Shown: positions 34,278-43,970 of the stretch, one piece after another
Layout of the letters: each line of letters opens with the position of its first letter
Numbering within the stretch: the stretch's first letter is position 1
Origin: Gluconobacter frateurii
GTDB taxonomy: Bacteria > Pseudomonadota > Alphaproteobacteria > Acetobacterales > Acetobacteraceae
Direction: 5' to 3'
Length of the DNA stretch: 64,000 nt
Assembly (NCBI RefSeq): GCF_002723955.1
Contig: NZ_BEWN01000003.1
Location: forward strand, 310,001 to 374,000
The notes under the pieces: model-generated
Told to the model about the DNA's origin: nothing
Seen by the model: the letters and a program-made list of their open reading frames with translations, nothing else
The model's database searches: none
Translations under genes and position numbers: made by a program

Positions 34278-35459
34278 GTGGACAGAGGCTTCCTGAAAGC
34301 CGGGCACGCACCAACCCTGCTGGCCGCTTTTCTGTATTTCGACGTCTCATTCATGATCTGGGTGTTGCTGGGCCCTCTCGGCATTGCCATTGCGCATGAC
34401 CTGCATCTGAATGCCGGGCAGAAAGGCCTTCTTGTCGCAACTCCAGTCCTGGCTGGGGCCGGGTTTCGCGTGCTGGCAGGTGGCCTCGTGGACGTGTTCG
34501 GACCTCGCCGTGTTGCGATTGCCGCACAGCTTACGGTCATTATCGGCCTTGCCCTGACTTGGTACCTTGCGCCGCATACCTACCCCCAGATGTTTGGGCT
34601 TGCGGGTATTCTTGGCGTTGCAGGCGCGTCTTTCGCAATTGCTCTTCCCCTCGCCTCTGTCTGGTATCCCCCACATTATCAAGGCACCGCGCTCGGTATT
34701 GCTGGCGCAGGCAACTCAGGAACTGCTCTGGCTTCCCTCTTTGCGCCTGGACTTGCGGTTCTGGTCGGATGGCGCAATGTCATAGGACTTGCGACGCTTC
34801 CGCTCATCTGTGTTCTGCTGCTTTTTCTCGTTCTGGCCAAAGAACCTGCCAATCGACCGCCATCCCCCGGCCTGCGCGCATGGGGCCCCGTTCTGGGGTC
34901 AGTCGATAGCTGGTTGCTGATGTTTTTTTACAGCGTAACCTTCGGAGGTTTCGTTGGTCTTGCGTCGTTCCTGACCATCTATTTTAATGACCAGTACAAC
35001 CTTTCACCCGCACTTGCCGGTGCATGCACGGCGTTTGTCGTTTTCGTCGGCTCTTTTGTGCGGCCGGTTGGCGGAGCTTTTGCCGATCGCGTGGGTGGGA
35101 CAAAGGCTCTGACCGTTCTGTATGCAATCGCAGCGTTCTGCTTTGGCATCATCTCTCTCGGGCTGCCGACGATTTATCTCGCCTTCCCGGCATTCTTCTT
35201 CGGGATGTTGACACTCGGTCTGGGAAATGGAGCCGTCTTCCAGCTTGTGCCAACCCGTTTCCCACGTCAGGTCGGCATTCTGACAGGCTTGGTTGGAATG
35301 GCTGGCGGTGTTGGCGGATTTTATCTGGCCCTGTCACTTGGTGAAGCCCGGCAGATCGTCAATTCCTACGGGCCTGGATTTCTTACCTTTGCCGGGATTT
35401 GCCTGATTGCCTGTCTCTCCGTTGGTCTGTGTCATCGTCGCTGGATGGAGAAAGCATGA
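34278..35459 (+). CDS. narK: nitrate/nitrite transporter NarK
   Basis: The 393-residue MFS protein carries the nitrate signature G-T-A-L-G-I-A-G-A-G-N-S-G-T-A in the middle, preceded by A-S-V-W-Y-P. It starts at a GTG at 34278; the next in-frame ATG would cut into the first membrane segment. It imports nitrate (and perhaps nitrite) for assimilation and is first in the operon. Its last codons overlap the porin gene by ATGA. Confidence 0.92.
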   Translation: MDRGFLKAGHAPTLLAAFLYFDVSFMIWVLLGPLGIAIAHDLHLNAGQKGLLVATPVLAGAGFRVLAGGLVDVFGPRRVAIAAQLTVIIGLALTWYLAPHTYPQMFGLAGILGVAGASFAIALPLASVWYPPHYQGTALGIAGAGNSGTALASLFAPGLAVLVGWRNVIGLATLPLICVLLLFLVLAKEPANRPPSPGLRAWGPVLGSVDSWLLMFFYSVTFGGFVGLASFLTIYFNDQYNLSPALAGACTAFVVFVGSFVRPVGGAFADRVGGTKALTVLYAIAAFCFGIISLGLPTIYLAFPAFFFGMLTLGLGNGAVFQLVPTRFPRQVGILTGLVGMAGGVGGFYLALSLGEARQIVNSYGPGFLTFAGICLIACLSVGLCHRRWMEKA

Positions 35460-37105
35460 TGGCTGGCCTCTCCATTTTTACTCCCCGTCCCTATGCCCCA
35501 GTTCTGGCAGGTCTCGCATTGGGAGCGCTGGCATTCTCCAGTTCTTTGAAAGCTGACGATAGCCCTCCCTCCAGCACGAAAATTCACCCGACCGGAACAT
35601 CAAAAGTAAAAGCAGTCAGCCAGACGGTTTATTCTCAGCAGACCCGGCCTCTCCACTCCCCGGACTGGGGCGTTTTCAATGCGGGGAACGGAGCCGCTTC
35701 CGGTTTCGGGTCAATGGCGGGCTTTGGTCAGGTTCGTTGGGCGGAAGACTGGAGCGATATTGTCAACACGCCGCCAGAACAGCGCAGAAATGACTGGTTC
35801 AATCGCCTGAAATACATTCGTTTGAATGAGAGCGGAAGTATCTGGCTGTCTCTGAACGCGGAGGAACGCTTCCGTTACATCTATGAAAATCAACCCTTGA
35901 TGGGAACGGCAGGCAAAACCAACGCCAACCGTATTCTTCTTCGCAATCTGTATGGCGCGGATCTCCATCTGGGGGAGCATGTCCGCGCCTATGCCGAGTT
36001 TCTGTATGGCATTGCAGGGGGCTCTAATACGTATGGTTATCAGACAGGCGTTCAAAGAGAGCGACTGGATCTGCAGCAGGGTATTCTGGAAATCAAGAGT
36101 AATATTCTGGGTGCCAAGGCAGGTATTATTGGCGGTCGTCAGGTATTCCTTGATACGCCAGTCTTCATGCAGTCTGCCAGAGACCTGACCAATGCTCAGC
36201 AAACCTGGGACGGCTTCCGTGGCTATGCCATCTGGAAACGTTTTCGGGTGGATCTGTTCGATTTCATGCAGACCAATAAATTACCAGACGCTGTCTTTGG
36301 GGACGGCACGAACTACAGTGCCCGGATGTATGGCGCCATGACGTCCACGGCGCTTCCTGCATTCAGAGCCATGGGAAAGAAGAGTCAGCTTTTCGCAGAC
36401 GTCTTTTACATCGGCTATCTCTACAGTGGCTCCACTGCATCTATCCCGACGACAACGGGTACAGAGGCAGGTTCCAGCCGCCGAGACAATGTCGGCATGC
36501 GACTATGGGGAAATGTCGGCCCTTTCTCGACGAGTCTGAGCGGTGTGTTTCAGGGAGGCCAGTTTCGGCCAGCACAGGAAAGCCAGCCAACCCGCGCCGT
36601 ACGGGCTTATGCCGTCAATGCATCTCTGCTGTATAACCGACCCGATCTTCCGACAAAGCCAAGCGCTGGCCTTCAGGCAGACCTTTTCTCCGGCGGTTCG
36701 TACAAGAGCAAAGATGGAGCAATCGGAACATTTGCCTCCCCCTATTTTCCCCTGCCGTACTACAATGACGTCACATTGTCCGTGACGTCCCAGAACCTGA
36801 TTGGTGTAGGGCCTCTCGCAACGTTTGCCCTACAGAAAAACCTCCACTTCAAGCTGCATGTTCCTTTCTTCTGGCGGGAAAGCACACAGGATGCGGTTTA
36901 TGGCACAGGCAAGATCTATTCCTGGCGCAATGGGTTATCCGGCGGCTTTATCGGAGCTGCTCCCCAGACGCAGCTTGCCTGGAATTTTGCTCCGCACTGG
37001 ACCTGGACGCACGACATCGTGGGCTTCATCGCGTCCCGTAGCATGCACGCAGCAGGCGCAAAGAGCGACGCATTCTACATGCAGACCCTCGAATTCAAGT
37101 TCTGA
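35456..37105 (+). CDS. alginate-export-family outer-membrane porin
   Basis: The product is 549 residues from the ATG at 35456, which overlaps the NarK stop and has GGAG upstream. A signal peptide ends near S-L-K-A. The rest shows alternating strands and matches AlgE-type barrels (E-E-R-F-R-Y-I-Y-E-N, G-R-Q-V-F-L-D-T-P, terminal L-E-F-K-F). Such 18-strand barrels pass anionic solutes. Placement directly after narK suggests an outer-membrane pore for nitrate or nitrite, an assignment by context only. Confidence 0.85.
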   Translation: MMAGLSIFTPRPYAPVLAGLALGALAFSSSLKADDSPPSSTKIHPTGTSKVKAVSQTVYSQQTRPLHSPDWGVFNAGNGAASGFGSMAGFGQVRWAEDWSDIVNTPPEQRRNDWFNRLKYIRLNESGSIWLSLNAEERFRYIYENQPLMGTAGKTNANRILLRNLYGADLHLGEHVRAYAEFLYGIAGGSNTYGYQTGVQRERLDLQQGILEIKSNILGAKAGIIGGRQVFLDTPVFMQSARDLTNAQQTWDGFRGYAIWKRFRVDLFDFMQTNKLPDAVFGDGTNYSARMYGAMTSTALPAFRAMGKKSQLFADVFYIGYLYSGSTASIPTTTGTEAGSSRRDNVGMRLWGNVGPFSTSLSGVFQGGQFRPAQESQPTRAVRAYAVNASLLYNRPDLPTKPSAGLQADLFSGGSYKSKDGAIGTFASPYFPLPYYNDVTLSVTSQNLIGVGPLATFALQKNLHFKLHVPFFWRESTQDAVYGTGKIYSWRNGLSGGFIGAAPQTQLAWNFAPHWTWTHDIVGFIASRSMHAAGAKSDAFYMQTLEFKF

Positions 37106-37137
37106 CCATGACTGACCCACAGAACGGACGGATGACC

Positions 37138-40032
37138 ATGAAAGAAAACATCATCATCATCGGCAACGGGATGGTTGGACATTACTGCGCCGAGCAGCTC
37201 GTCATGCACGGACTGCATGAAACGCATCAAATCCATGTCTTTGGTGCTGAACGCCACCATGCCTATGACCGCGTTCATCTGACGGAATACATGACGGGTC
37301 AGGATGCGCTGGCCCTGCGTCTGCATGAGGAAGATTTTCACTCGGCTCACGGCATCACCATGCATCTGGGTGTTCCTGTCATGCAGATCGACCGTGACGC
37401 CAGGACCGTTGAAAGCGAGGAAGGCGTCCTGCCCTACAGCACCCTGATCCTGGCGACCGGTTCCACGCCCTTCGTACCGTCAATCCCGGGCAATACCGGA
37501 ACTGCGGGACTGGTCTACCGAACCCTTGAAGATCTGGACGTTATCCGGGCTGCAGCCGAAGGAGCTCGCCACGGAACTGTCATTGGTGGGGGCCTGCTTG
37601 GTCTGGAAGCCGCTCACGCCCTGAAACTTCTTGGTCTGGAGGTCAGCGTCGTCCAGCTTGGAACACATCTGATGTCCGCACAGCTCGATGAAGACGGAGG
37701 ACGCGCCCTCCGCAGACGTATCGAGGCACTCGGGATTGATGTGAGAACATCCCATGCGACCAGAGAAATCGTTGCAGGGGAGCAGCATCGTCATCGTCTG
37801 ATATTTGCAGACAGTCCTTCGTTTGAAACCGATATGGTGGTCTTTTCCGCAGGCATCCGCCCCACGGATCAACTCGGGCGGGCCTGCGGGCTGGCTGTGG
37901 GAGCCCGTGGCGGCATCGTGATCGACAATCAGTGCAGGACGTCCGATCCGGACATTTTTGCCATAGGCGAATGCGCCCTCTGGCAGGATCAGGTCTTTGG
38001 TCTGGTCGGGCCGGGATACACCATGGCGCGCACTGTGGCCTCCCTGCTGGCCGGAGAAGACGCGGCCTTCACGGGGGCGGACATGTCTACCAAGCTCAAG
38101 CTTCAGGGCGTGGATGTCGGCTCGATCGGCGATGCACATGGCCGTGAGCACGGCGCGACGAGCTATCGCTTTATCGGCGAAGCAGACGGCTCCTATCGCC
38201 GCCTCGTTCTCTCTGCGGATGGCCAGCGCGTGACAGGGGCGATCCTCGTCGGAGACAACTCCTATTATGACACCATCTTTCAGTATGTTCAGAATGGTAT
38301 CAAGCCGCCGGCTGACCCTGCTGTACTGATCCTGCCGCGTGGTGAAGGGGCAGAACTCCTGGGTGCGGATGCCCTGCCCGATACGGCCATGATCTGCTCC
38401 TGCCACAACGTCACGAAAGGCTCGATCTGTAACGCTATCGACGCGGGATGCGCTGACCTTGCTGCGCTCAAGCAGGGCACAAAAGCCAGTACAGGCTGCG
38501 GGGGCTGCGCAGCCCTGCTCAAAAGCGTGTTCGAAACGGAACTGGCAGCCAGAGGCATTGAGGTCGATCACAGCCTCTGCGAGCATTTTTCCCATACGCG
38601 TCAGGAGCTCTATTCCCTGGTTCGTGTCCATGGAATCCGCAGCTTTGAAGAGCTGATGGCGCGCCATGGTAACGGGGGTCTTGGCTGCGATATCTGCAAG
38701 CCAACCGTTGGCTCGATCCTGGCCTCTGCGTGGAACAAACCCATCACAGACCCGCTCTATATTCCTTTGCAGGACACGAACGACACGTTCATGGCCAATA
38801 TGCAGAAGAACGGCACTTATTCCGTGGTTCCCCGCATTGCTGGTGGGGAAATTACCCCAGACAGACTGATTGTCCTCGGGCAGGTCGCAAAGAAATATGG
38901 CCTTTACACCAAAATCACCGGTGGCCAGCGCGTCGATCTGTTTGGAGCCCAACTGCATCAGCTTCCTGAAATCTGGGGAGAGCTTCTGGATGCAGGATTT
39001 GAGACAGGGCACGCCTATGGAAAGTCTACCCGGACCGTAAAATCCTGCGTTGGCAGTACATGGTGCCGTTATGGGGTGCAGGACAGCGTCGGCAAAGCGC
39101 TGGATCTGGAGAACCGTTACAAGGGGCTGCGTTCCCCACACAAGCTCAAATTCGCCGTATCCGGCTGTACCCGTGAATGCGCCGAAGCACAGAGCAAGGA
39201 TGTGGGCATCATCGCCACGGAGAATGGCTGGAACCTGTATGTCTGTGGCAATGGCGGAATGCGTCCTCGCCATGCAGAGCTGTTCGCGACCGATCTCGAT
39301 TCAGAAACGCTCGTGAAATACATCGACCGGTTTCTGATGTTCTACATTCGCACCGCAGACAAGCTCCAGCGCACGTCTGTCTGGCGGGAAGGCCTGGAGG
39401 GCGGTCTGGATTATCTCAAGGACGTCATCATCAAGGACAGCCTTGGCATTGCCGAAGAGCTGGAACGTCAGATGCAACATGTGGTCGAAACATACCACTG
39501 TGAATGGAAAGATGCCCTGACGGACAGCGAGAAGCTCAAACGCTTCCGCACCTTCGTCAATGACAGCCGCCCCGATCCAAACGTTCAGCTTGTTCCTGAG
39601 CGGGATCAGGTCAAGCCAGCCCCAAATCAGGCGGCCGTTCCTGAAGAACCCGGCCCTGTGGAGTGGACAGCCCTCTGCAACACCAGCGATCTGGTCCCGA
39701 AATCAGGCGTGGTTGCTTGGTATGAAGGTGCACAGATCGCCCTGTTTTACCTGCCGGAAACGGAAACCACGATGGCTCGTGTTTTTGCCGTGGACAACCA
39801 TGACCCGTTCTCGAAAGCCAATATCATCGGGCGCGGCATCATGGGGGACCTCCGGGGGCAGCTCGTTGTCGCTTCCCCGCTTTACAAACAGCACTTCAAT
39901 CTGGAAAGCGGGCTCTGCCTTGAAGATCCCAGCAAATCCCTGCGGACCTGGGAGGGTCGCCTGACAGCGGAGGGCAAGGTTGAAATCCGCGCCAGAGTTA
40001 TGGAGACCACCGCAGAACGTCTTTCCGCCTGA
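37138..40032 (+). CDS. nirB: assimilatory nitrite reductase NirB with fused NirD domain
   Basis: Starting at the ATG at 37138 (GGACGG upstream) the protein has 964 residues. In order: an FAD/NAD domain (I-I-G-N-G-M-V-G at the start), a BFD [2Fe-2S] domain near 419-460 (C-S-C-H-N, then G-C-G-G-C), and the siroheme/[4Fe-4S] region with C-x5-C near 637 and G-C-T-R-E-C near 676. Last is a Rieske-like NirD domain from about 841 (E-W-T-A-L-C-N). NirD is usually a separate gene; here it is fused and lacks obvious Rieske cysteine-histidine pairs, as is normal for NirD. It reduces nitrite to ammonium with NADH in the cytoplasm. Confidence 0.95.
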   Translation: MKENIIIIGNGMVGHYCAEQLVMHGLHETHQIHVFGAERHHAYDRVHLTEYMTGQDALALRLHEEDFHSAHGITMHLGVPVMQIDRDARTVESEEGVLPYSTLILATGSTPFVPSIPGNTGTAGLVYRTLEDLDVIRAAAEGARHGTVIGGGLLGLEAAHALKLLGLEVSVVQLGTHLMSAQLDEDGGRALRRRIEALGIDVRTSHATREIVAGEQHRHRLIFADSPSFETDMVVFSAGIRPTDQLGRACGLAVGARGGIVIDNQCRTSDPDIFAIGECALWQDQVFGLVGPGYTMARTVASLLAGEDAAFTGADMSTKLKLQGVDVGSIGDAHGREHGATSYRFIGEADGSYRRLVLSADGQRVTGAILVGDNSYYDTIFQYVQNGIKPPADPAVLILPRGEGAELLGADALPDTAMICSCHNVTKGSICNAIDAGCADLAALKQGTKASTGCGGCAALLKSVFETELAARGIEVDHSLCEHFSHTRQELYSLVRVHGIRSFEELMARHGNGGLGCDICKPTVGSILASAWNKPITDPLYIPLQDTNDTFMANMQKNGTYSVVPRIAGGEITPDRLIVLGQVAKKYGLYTKITGGQRVDLFGAQLHQLPEIWGELLDAGFETGHAYGKSTRTVKSCVGSTWCRYGVQDSVGKALDLENRYKGLRSPHKLKFAVSGCTRECAEAQSKDVGIIATENGWNLYVCGNGGMRPRHAELFATDLDSETLVKYIDRFLMFYIRTADKLQRTSVWREGLEGGLDYLKDVIIKDSLGIAEELERQMQHVVETYHCEWKDALTDSEKLKRFRTFVNDSRPDPNVQLVPERDQVKPAPNQAAVPEEPGPVEWTALCNTSDLVPKSGVVAWYEGAQIALFYLPETETTMARVFAVDNHDPFSKANIIGRGIMGDLRGQLVVASPLYKQHFNLESGLCLEDPSKSLRTWEGRLTAEGKVEIRARVMETTAERLSA

Positions 40033-40037
40033 CAGTC

Positions 40038-43000
40038 ATGATACGGGAAGACATCCGTTCTGTCTGCCCCTATTGCGGTGTCGGTTGCGGCATCGTGCTG
40101 GAGGTTGAGAACCATCAGATCGTCAAGGTGCGTGGAGATACCGAGCACCCGACGAATGGTGGTCGCCTGTGCACCAAGGGAAGCTCCTGCAACAAGCCGG
40201 TGTCGTCGTCCGCGCGGCTGGATATCGCCCAGATCCGGCCTGACAGAGCGTCCCTGCCCGTTCCCGCCAAAATGAAGGCTGCCATCAAGGAAACGGCCCG
40301 TCGCCTGAAGAACATTCTGGAGAAACATGGGCCGGATGCGATCTCTCTGTATGTGTCTGGGCAGATGTCATTGGAAGCGCAGTATCTGGCGAACAAACTC
40401 GTCAAGGGATACCTGAGAACCCAGCATATCGAGTCCAACTCGCGCCTGTGCATGGCTGCGGCAGGTGCTGGATACAAGCTCTCTCTGGGCGCAGACGCTC
40501 CCCCCGGCAGCTACGAGGACTTCGACTGCACGGACCTGTTCTTCGTGATTGGCGCCAATATGGCCGACTGTCACCCGATCCTGTTCCTGCGCCTGATGGA
40601 CCGTAAGCGTCAGGGAGCAAAACTCATCGTCGTTGATCCACGGCGGACTGCGACGGCAGACAAGGCCGACCTGTTCCTTCAGATCCGTCCCGGCACTGAT
40701 CTGGCTCTGCTGAACGGCCTGCTTCACATTCTGGTCCGCGATGACGCGATAGATCCGGACTTTATAGCCAGTGCGACAAAAGGCTGGAGCGAGATGCCCG
40801 CTTTTCTCGCGGATTATTCTCCCGAGCGCGTTGCCGAGATTACCGGCCTTTCGAAGGACGATATCGAAACCACCGCCAGATGGATTGCGGAAGCAGATAC
40901 ATGGCTGACTTTATGGACCATGGGACTGAACCAGAGCACTTCGGGAGCGTGGAATACCAACGCAATTTGCAATCTTCACCTCGCGACGGGCGCCATCTGT
41001 CGCCCTGGCGCTGGGCCTTTTTCCCTTACCGGGCAGCCCAACGCCATGGGTGGCAGGGAAATGGGCTATATGGGACCCGGCCTCCCCGGGCAGCGCTCGG
41101 CATTGGTCGATGATGACCGCGCCTTTGTAGAGCAGCAATGGAAGCTACCCGCAGGAACCATTCGCAAGGCGGGCGGCAATGGCGCGATAGCAATGTTCGA
41201 GGCCATGAGCCGCGGTGAAATCCGTGCGTGCTGGATCATCTGCACCAACCCTGTCGTGACCGTGCCACGGCGCGCCAACGTCACGGCTGCCCTTGAAGCC
41301 GCAGAGCTGGTTATTGTTCAGGATACCTACGCCGACATGGAAACCGCTGCATATGCGGATATTCTTCTTCCGGGGGCATTATGGGCCGAAGGAGACGGCG
41401 TACTGGTCAACTCAGACCGCACCATGACCCTGGCCCGGCAGGCTGTCTCCGCGCCTGGTGAAGCCATCGCAGACTGGGACATCATTGCACGCGTTGCCTG
41501 CGAAATGGGCTTTGAGAAGGCTTTCACCTTCTCATCTGCTGCCGAAGTCTTCGCGGAACTCAGCCGTTTCACCAACCCCAAAACGGGGTACGATATTTCC
41601 GGGGTCAGTCATAGCCGCCTGAAATCCGGACCTGTCCAGTGGCCGAGCCAGATGGGGGACACCGTACCCCGCCATCCGATCCGCTACCGGCCAGACCCGA
41701 ATAAACCGCCTGTCTTCGCCACGGATGACGGAAAAGCGGTTTTTCATCCTCGGCCTTATCTCCCCTTCGAAGAGCAGCCGGATGAGGATTTTCCTTTCCT
41801 GCTCAACACGGGCCGTCTTCAGCACCAATGGCACACGCTCACAAAAACCGGTCGGGTCGATGGACTTAACAAGCTTAACCCCGGGCCTTTTGTCGAAATC
41901 GCTCTGGCCGACGCCGAACGACTGGGTATCGGCAAGGAAGATCCTGTCGAACTTCGGTCACGCCGAGGCACAGCGGTCCTCCCCGCCCGTCCTACCGATC
42001 GCGTTTCGCCCGGAACATGCTTCACGCCCTTCCACTGGAACGACCGTTTCGGCGAAAATCTGACAATCAATGCTGTCACAGCCGACTTCACGGACCCCGT
42101 CTCGCTTCAGCCCGGGATCAAACACTGCGCGGTGTCCCTCTCGCGCATCGAACCTTTTTCTGCTTCGGCAGAGGAGAACGCTGCTACTATGCCGCTTGAC
42201 CACCTGACACAGCATCTTGGCCTCGTTGCTTCAGAGCCACTGGCTCTGTCTGTCGAAAGTCGTCAGTGGTTGACGGGCTTTATGGAAGGCCTGAGGCTTG
42301 CTCCACCGGAAAACGAGCTTCCCTTTGTTCCTCCGAGCGCTCCTTTACCGACAGAGCAGAAAGCCAGAATTAATGGCCTTTTAGCAGGCCTATATGCACG
42401 CAGTCCTGTAAGGAAGGATATTGCTGTTTCAGAAAGACCGACAAACACCCAGCTCAAACTGCTTCTTCGATGGGCCTCCCAGACAGGTCGGGCAGAAGGC
42501 CTTGCCGAAGAACTCATCATCTGGCTGAAAGAAAGCGGGTACGACGTCGATGCGATGAGCCTAGAGACCTGCAAACCAGCCCATCTTTCCGGAACAGTCC
42601 TCTTCGTCGTCTCCACCTTCGGCGACGGAGATGCTCCCGATAGCGCCAGCGCTTTCTGGGATGAGCTTCGCAAAACTCAAGGATCGCTTGAAGATGTTCG
42701 TTACGCCATGGTGGCGCTGGGGGACTCTTCATACGCCAATTTCTGCGGGTTTGGTCGGGCTCTTGATGAGCGCCTGATAACCCTCGGTGCAACCCCACTT
42801 ATGCCTCGGCTGGATTGCGAGCCCGATTACGAAGAAACCGTTGAGGCTTGGCAACACAGATTCCTGGCCGCCCTTGGCATCAAAGCAGTTTCCGAACCAG
42901 ACGTTCCGTTACGTGACGCACCTGCCATCACACGGGCCACTCCTGCAATTGCACGCGTCAGCCTTAATCACTGCCTGACGGGGTGTAATAGCGACAAGGA

Positions 43001-43961
43001 AACCCGGCAGATCGTTCTGAATCTTTCAGGGACAGGGTTGCACTATGAACCTGGGGACGCTCTCGGGGTCTGGCCCTGCAATGCTGGCTTGACTGTTGAA
43101 ACAGTTTTGAACTCTCTGGGTCTGTCTCCCGATACGACAGTCTCCGTTCGGGGCCATGGGATCGTATCTCTGGAAGATGCCCTGACCAGACATTTCGATC
43201 TTTCCCGGCCATCTCCTGCGCTTCTGGAAAAATTGGTAGCACAATCTGCCGGCTACCTGCCCGAATTGCTGGCTACCACCAAACTCGACGTGCAGGCGCA
43301 GGAGATCCCGAACCTTTTTCGACGGATGCAGCCGCGCCTTTATTCAATCGCATCGTCCCTGAAAGCTTGCCTTGAGAGCGTCCACATCACTGTGGGTATC
43401 AATAATGATCCCTATCCCGGCCTATGCTCAAACTGGCTGGCGAGTTTACACGAGGGGGCGGAGGTCCCGGTTTTCCTGCAGGCAACCTCCCAATTCCGTC
43501 TGCCGAAAGACGATGCCAAACCTGTCATCATGGTTGGACCGGGCACAGGCATTGCCCCCTTCCGCGCCTTTCTTCAAGAGCGTGCCGCCTGTAACAGCCC
43601 CGGCCGAAACTGGCTTTTTTTCGGAGAACGTCATGAAGAAAACGGGTTCTACTATCGCGAGGAACTCGAAGGCTTCATGGCGCAAGGCTGCCTGACGCAT
43701 TTGCACACGGCATTCTCCCGTGATCAGGGCCAACGTATTTATGTCCAGGACCGGATGGAAGAAAACGGGGAAGAACTTTGGAACTGGCTGCAGGAAGGCG
43801 CCTATTTCTACGTCTGTGGAGATGCCGCCCGTATGGCTCGGGATGTGGACAGTGCCTTGCGGCGCATCGTGGCACGTCATGGCATTATGTCTTCGGAGCA
43901 GGCTGATGACTATGTCAGTACCCTCACCCGAAATGGACGCTACGTCCGTGACGTGTACTGA
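40038..43961 (+). CDS. nasA: assimilatory nitrate reductase fused to CysJ-like diflavin reductase
   Basis: This 1307-residue fusion begins with a molybdopterin nitrate reductase: the [4Fe-4S] cysteines are Cys10, Cys13, Cys17 and Cys45, and the molybdopterin domains run to about residue 715. A flavodoxin domain follows near 800-935 (A-S-Q-T-G-R-A-E-G). Then comes an FAD/NADPH reductase with R-L-Y-S-I-A-S-S near 1099 and G-P-G-T-G-I-A-P-F-R near 1165, as in sulfite reductase alpha subunits. Electrons can thus flow NADPH-FAD-FMN-[4Fe-4S]-molybdenum in one chain, replacing a separate electron-transfer subunit. Fusions of this kind are annotated in other bacteria. The gene starts 5 bases after nirB. 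Confidence 0.95.
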   Translation: MIREDIRSVCPYCGVGCGIVLEVENHQIVKVRGDTEHPTNGGRLCTKGSSCNKPVSSSARLDIAQIRPDRASLPVPAKMKAAIKETARRLKNILEKHGPDAISLYVSGQMSLEAQYLANKLVKGYLRTQHIESNSRLCMAAAGAGYKLSLGADAPPGSYEDFDCTDLFFVIGANMADCHPILFLRLMDRKRQGAKLIVVDPRRTATADKADLFLQIRPGTDLALLNGLLHILVRDDAIDPDFIASATKGWSEMPAFLADYSPERVAEITGLSKDDIETTARWIAEADTWLTLWTMGLNQSTSGAWNTNAICNLHLATGAICRPGAGPFSLTGQPNAMGGREMGYMGPGLPGQRSALVDDDRAFVEQQWKLPAGTIRKAGGNGAIAMFEAMSRGEIRACWIICTNPVVTVPRRANVTAALEAAELVIVQDTYADMETAAYADILLPGALWAEGDGVLVNSDRTMTLARQAVSAPGEAIADWDIIARVACEMGFEKAFTFSSAAEVFAELSRFTNPKTGYDISGVSHSRLKSGPVQWPSQMGDTVPRHPIRYRPDPNKPPVFATDDGKAVFHPRPYLPFEEQPDEDFPFLLNTGRLQHQWHTLTKTGRVDGLNKLNPGPFVEIALADAERLGIGKEDPVELRSRRGTAVLPARPTDRVSPGTCFTPFHWNDRFGENLTINAVTADFTDPVSLQPGIKHCAVSLSRIEPFSASAEENAATMPLDHLTQHLGLVASEPLALSVESRQWLTGFMEGLRLAPPENELPFVPPSAPLPTEQKARINGLLAGLYARSPVRKDIAVSERPTNTQLKLLLRWASQTGRAEGLAEELIIWLKESGYDVDAMSLETCKPAHLSGTVLFVVSTFGDGDAPDSASAFWDELRKTQGSLEDVRYAMVALGDSSYANFCGFGRALDERLITLGATPLMPRLDCEPDYEETVEAWQHRFLAALGIKAVSEPDVPLRDAPAITRATPAIARVSLNHCLTGCNSDKETRQIVLNLSGTGLHYEPGDALGVWPCNAGLTVETVLNSLGLSPDTTVSVRGHGIVSLEDALTRHFDLSRPSPALLEKLVAQSAGYLPELLATTKLDVQAQEIPNLFRRMQPRLYSIASSLKACLESVHITVGINNDPYPGLCSNWLASLHEGAEVPVFLQATSQFRLPKDDAKPVIMVGPGTGIAPFRAFLQERAACNSPGRNWLFFGERHEENGFYYREELEGFMAQGCLTHLHTAFSRDQGQRIYVQDRMEENGEELWNWLQEGAYFYVCGDAARMARDVDSALRRIVARHGIMSSEQADDYVSTLTRNGRYVRDVY

Positions 43962-43970
43962 GCCGGGCCC

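Noticed and set aside
37480-39273. 597-codon open frame on the minus strand
   Set aside because: It lies wholly inside the well-supported nirB gene, shows no domain and has low-complexity composition; it is an antisense shadow.
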